This document shows positions 5,585-7,276 of a DNA stretch of 7,276 bases, piece after piece (position 1 is the stretch's first letter; the number at the start of each line of letters is the position of its first letter). The translations under genes were made by a program, and so were the position numbers. The notes under the pieces are model-generated. The model had not been told where the DNA came from, made no database searches, and saw only the letters and a list, made by a program, of their open reading frames with translations. This DNA comes from Chloroflexota bacterium (GTDB lineage: Bacteria > Chloroflexota > Limnocylindria > Limnocylindrales > CSP1-4). The DNA lies in assembly GCA_021777365.1 (NCBI GenBank), contig JAJYDP010000244.1, positions 1-7,276 on the forward strand. Direction: 5' to 3'.

Positions 5585-6073
5585 TCAGAGCATCACCAGG
5601 GCGTTGTGGAGGTCCACCGCGCCCTCGGTGAGCACCAGCACCACCGGGATCGTCCAGAGCAGCAGGCGCACCCAGGCCGCGCCGCCCGGCACCCCCAGGC
5701 GGACCAGCAGCGGCGTCGGACGGCGGCGTGCGACACGCTGGACCATCGCGTCTCGGGTGAGCAGCCAGCACACGGCGACGAACAGCGCGAGTTCGACGAG
5801 ATGCGCCGCGGGCAGGAGCCAGAGCGACACGCCGGCCAGGGCGCTCCCCAGCGGGTTGAGCTCGCGCGCGTGGCGCACGAAGAGGCCCGGGTCGCCCGGG
5901 ACCGGCGTCCAGGCCAGGGCGGCCATGGTCTCGAAGCTGTCCACCATGGTGAGCATCGCCCCCAGGCCGAAGGCGGCCCAGAAGCGGGCCGACAGACCCC
6001 GCAGGCCGCCCAGTCCGGGGGTGGCCCGCTGAACTCGCAGGACGCGGGTGCGTCCGTACGCCAACTCCGCCAT
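5585..6073 (-). CDS. Three-helix membrane protein, DUF5658-like topology
   Basis: A 162-residue inner-membrane protein with hydrophobic segments at about 31-55, 77-105 and 132-158, joined by short polar loops with a basic stretch VARRRPTP near 114-121. The first segment carries an acidic residue in LTMVDSFETM (D45, T49), and the loop before the second reads ELNPLG (71-76). A D...T pattern in helix 1 plus an ELNP motif before helix 2 recalls the DUF5658 family of small membrane proteins, whose function is unknown; this is pattern memory, not a search. The start at ATG 6073 is chosen because GGGAG lies 7 nt upstream; the frame stays open to 6253 but that extension is proline/arginine-rich and crosses a promoter candidate. 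It is divergent from the secreted-protein gene at 6292 and may share control with it. Confidence 0.75.
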   Translation of the reverse strand: MAELAYGRTRVLRVQRATPGLGGLRGLSARFWAAFGLGAMLTMVDSFETMAALAWTPVPGDPGLFVRHARELNPLGSALAGVSLWLLPAAHLVELALFVAVCWLLTRDAMVQRVARRRPTPLLVRLGVPGGAAWVRLLLWTIPVVLVLTEGAVDLHNALVML

Positions 6074-6143
6074 GTCGCTGCTCCCGTGCTCTCGTCCGGC
6101 GCGCCGACGGGCCGTCCCGCTCCCGCGCCATCCGGACACCGGG

Positions 6144-6171
6144 AGCCTCGTCGAAGGTGGATCGAAGTCAA
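6144..6171 (-). promoter_or_regulatory. Promoter candidate of the membrane-protein gene (CTTGACTT class)
   Basis: The minus strand carries CTTGACTT at 6172-6165 (-35 TTGACT at 6171-6166), a 16-bp spacer and GAGGCT (6149-6144). The predicted start is near 6137, about 64 nt before ATG 6073. It is divergent from the promoter at 6204-6231, with 32 bp between the two -35 hexamers. Confidence 0.45.
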
Positions 6172-6210
6172 GAAATTGCGCTGCGCCAACCATGCGCCAA
6201 TGCTTGACTT
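6165..6210. promoter_or_regulatory. Divergent-promoter operator: nested inverted and direct repeats
   Basis: AAGTCAAG (6165-6172) and CTTGACTT (6203-6210) form a perfect 8-bp inverted repeat, which is the two diverging -35 boxes. Between them TGCGCCAA occurs at 6182-6189 and again at 6193-6200, an exact 11-bp period or one helical turn. Two half-sites on the same DNA face between diverging -35 boxes is the usual geometry for one regulator controlling both genes. No regulator is encoded next to it. Confidence 0.45.
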
Positions 6211-6231
6211 GGGGCCGGTGCCGATCACCCT
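6204..6231 (+). promoter_or_regulatory. Promoter candidate of the secreted-protein gene (CTTGACTT class)
   Basis: TTGACT (6204-6209), a 16-bp spacer and CACCCT (6226-6231), with the predicted start near 6238 and a leader of about 54 nt. The arrangement CTTGACTT-N15-CACC-pyrimidine-TC is repeated almost exactly at 6848-6877. Confidence 0.5.
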
Positions 6232-6291
6232 CCCGATGCGCCCGGCTGACCATGAGGGGGACCGGCCGGGCGCCATGAGCAGGAGGCCGCC

Positions 6292-6720
6292 ATGGCGCGG
6301 ATGCGGCAGGTCGAGCGCGGCGCGGCCCTCGTCGCGCTCCTCGTCATCGCGCTGGGGACACCCGCCGGCGTGCGCGCGGCGGGCCCGAGCGACATGGGCG
6401 CCACCAACAGCGCCGCCGCCTGCCCGACCTACGGATCCCACCGCCTGGCCCCGGTGCGCCAGGGCACGACCGACGCCGGGATCCCGGCGCGCGTCGCCAC
6501 GGCCACCACGACCCTCTGCGTGGCGGCGATCGCCGTGGTGAACGGTCCTGCTGATGCGTCATCGGGGTCCGCCCCTGATCCGGGCGTTCGTGTGGTCTCG
6601 CAGGCGGCCCCCGCTCTGCGGGTGGTGACCGGCTTCGGCCACACCCCCACGGTCCGCGCGCTCCTCGGGTCGGGACCGGCGGACGCCTCCGCCTGGTACG
6701 TGATCGTCACCGACCTCTGA
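6292..6720 (+). CDS. Small secreted protein of unknown function, 142 residues
   Basis: The N-terminus is a typical Sec signal peptide: basic n-region MARMRQVERG, hydrophobic core AALVALLVIALG (11-22) and a likely signal peptidase I site after VRA at about 29. There is no lipobox. The mature part, about 113 residues, is rich in Ala, Gly, Thr and Val, with two cysteines (C44, C76) that could form a disulfide, and ends ASAWYVIVTDL. No family is recognised; the low-charge, beta-prone sequence suits an exported extracellular or cell-wall-associated protein. A strong AGGAGG (6281-6286) lies 5 nt before ATG 6292, with in-frame ATG 6301 as an alternative. It is divergent from the three-helix membrane gene, and shared control would suggest related envelope roles, which is inference. 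Confidence 0.72.
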   Translation: MARMRQVERGAALVALLVIALGTPAGVRAAGPSDMGATNSAAACPTYGSHRLAPVRQGTTDAGIPARVATATTTLCVAAIAVVNGPADASSGSAPDPGVRVVSQAAPALRVVTGFGHTPTVRALLGSGPADASAWYVIVTDL

Positions 6721-6848
6721 GCCGGGCCGTCGAGCGCGCTCGCCCTGCATGATCGGGGTGCCCCGACGTACCGGCGCTCCGTCGCAGCGAGGCGTTGGGC
6801 CAGGCGGTCCCTCCTTCGCTGCGCCGCCGGATGGTCCAGCGGCAGAGC
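6721..6848. other. Intergenic region with several inverted repeats
   Basis: The 205-bp gap up to 6925 shows no convincing gene. It holds a perfect 12-bp palindrome CGAGCGCGCTCG at 6731-6742, a short hairpin at 6753-6766 (TCGGG/CCCGA with a GTGC loop) and a 9-bp stem with one G-T pair joining 6784-6792 to 6814-6822. The first two, right after the stop at 6720, could terminate transcription of the secreted-protein gene. The third lies upstream of the next promoter. No T-tracts are seen. Confidence 0.3.
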
Positions 6849-6876
6849 TTGACTTTCGAGGATGCCTGTCCACCTT
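6849..6876 (+). promoter_or_regulatory. Promoter candidate of the 93-residue gene (CTTGACTT class)
   Basis: TTGACT (6849-6854, within CTTGACTT 6848-6855), a 16-bp spacer and CACCTT (6871-6876). The predicted start is near 6883, about 43 nt before ATG 6926. This supports the short start over the open upstream frame. Confidence 0.5.
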
Positions 6877-6925
6877 CTGTCGCATGGACCGGTGCACCCC
6901 GGCACGGAAGATGGGGGCTGTCACG

Positions 6926-7207
6926 ATGAACTGGACCCCGGATGCAGTGCTCGAAGCAGCAAGCCGCTTCGAGCGTGATTGCACCGAACGCGAGTACCTC
7001 GGCGCGCTCGAGGAGGAGCGCACCTACGATGTCGATCCGCATGCCGCACTCGATGGCACCGAGGACGCCGCATTCGTCGCCGCCGAGAATCTGTCCGCCA
7101 TGACGCTCGACGAGCTCGACGACGATGCGGTCGATAGAGCCGTCTGGATCTACCTGCAGGCCACCCGGCGCGCGATCGAGGAGGCCGCCGAGCGCGCGAA
7201 CCACTGA
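6926..7207 (+). CDS. Acidic helical protein of unknown function, 93 residues
   Basis: No family is recognised. The sequence begins MNWTPDAVLEAASRFERD, is rich in Glu, Asp and Ala, and is predicted almost wholly helical, with long amphipathic stretches at about 7-32 and 58-90 (TLDELDDDAVDRAVWIYLQA near the middle of the second). One cysteine (C19). No signal peptide or membrane segment. The open frame extends back to 6749, but ATG 6926 is chosen because a G-rich SD-like run (6913-6917) lies 8 nt upstream and a promoter candidate at 6849-6876 would place the earlier starts outside the transcript. ATG 6911 is possible but has no proper SD. It could be a small cytosolic binding or adaptor protein; that is a guess. 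Confidence 0.62.
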   Translation: MNWTPDAVLEAASRFERDCTEREYLGALEEERTYDVDPHAALDGTEDAAFVAAENLSAMTLDELDDDAVDRAVWIYLQATRRAIEEAAERANH

Positions 7208-7224
7208 TCCCGCACACCGCGGGA
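7208..7224 (+). terminator. Short hairpin directly after the last gene
   Basis: A 6-bp perfect stem, TCCCGC (7208-7213) with GCGGGA (7219-7224), and a 5-nt loop, beginning at the base after the stop codon. There is no T-run. Probably a weak terminator or a 3'-end stabilising stem. Confidence 0.35.
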
Positions 7225-7276
7225 ACCAGAGGTCAGCCCCTCCATGCCTGGCGTCCCCGGGGCGCCGGTCGGGGAA

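Noticed and set aside
5564..5586. GATCAC/GTGATC inverted repeat at the end of the membrane-protein gene
   Set aside because: Only 6 bp with an 11-nt loop, overlaps the stop codon and has no T-run, so it is too weak to call a terminator.
6826..6855. tRNA-like string GGTCCAGCGGCAGAGC
   Set aside because: Superficially like a D-arm, but no anticodon arm or T-loop (GGTTCRA) follows at the right distance.
1..7276. CRISPR array, rRNA gene, defence island or biosynthetic cluster
   Set aside because: No regularly spaced repeats, rRNA signatures or multi-gene cassettes of such systems were seen on either strand.

Overview
The window is a very GC-rich (about 70% by eye) bacterial chromosome segment with short intergenic gaps, frequent strand switching, good Shine-Dalgarno sites and strong third-position GC bias. 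This suits a Chloroflexota- or Actinomycetota-like bacterium. That placement is inference; no 16S rRNA or other marker gene is present.

Layout. (1) Positions 1-108 are the right end of an IS21-family insertion sequence: the last codons of an IstB-like ATPase, then two copies of a 20-bp terminal repeat ending in TTGACA. (2) A strong GC hairpin follows at 121-150. (3) Positions 343-3144 (+) encode a large cytosolic signalling protein, PAS-PAS-PAS-PAS-GAF-EAL, predicted to be an active cyclic-di-GMP phosphodiesterase with no GGDEF domain. (4) Converging on it with a 13-bp gap is methylglyoxal synthase mgsA (3158-3562, -). (5) Positions 3563-3930 hold inverted repeats upstream of mgsA, a GNRA-capped hairpin, and the N-terminal stub of a serine recombinase that loses family resemblance after about 26 residues. 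(6) A 74-residue protein of unknown function (3931-4155, -) is divergent from a 150-residue helical protein of unknown function (4341-4793, +). (7) A 207-residue protein of unknown function (4813-5436, -) lies downstream of a 162-residue three-helix membrane protein (5585-6073, -). (8) That membrane gene is divergent from a small secreted protein (6292-6720, +). (9) The window ends with a 93-residue acidic helical protein (6926-7207, +) and a short hairpin.

The genes do not form one obvious pathway. The EAL phosphodiesterase would lower c-di-GMP in response to small-molecule, redox or light cues sensed by its PAS/GAF array. MgsA would divert dihydroxyacetone phosphate to methylglyoxal. The rest are small, separately transcribed accessory-type genes.

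The most interesting pattern is regulatory. Upstream of six genes there is a TTG-containing -35 (four times inside an identical CTTGACTT octamer), an exact 16-bp spacer, and a -10-like hexamer of form [C/G]AnnnT. At the 6073/6292 divergent pair, two such -35 boxes face away from each other around a nested TGCGCCAA direct repeat with 11-bp period, which looks like a shared operator.
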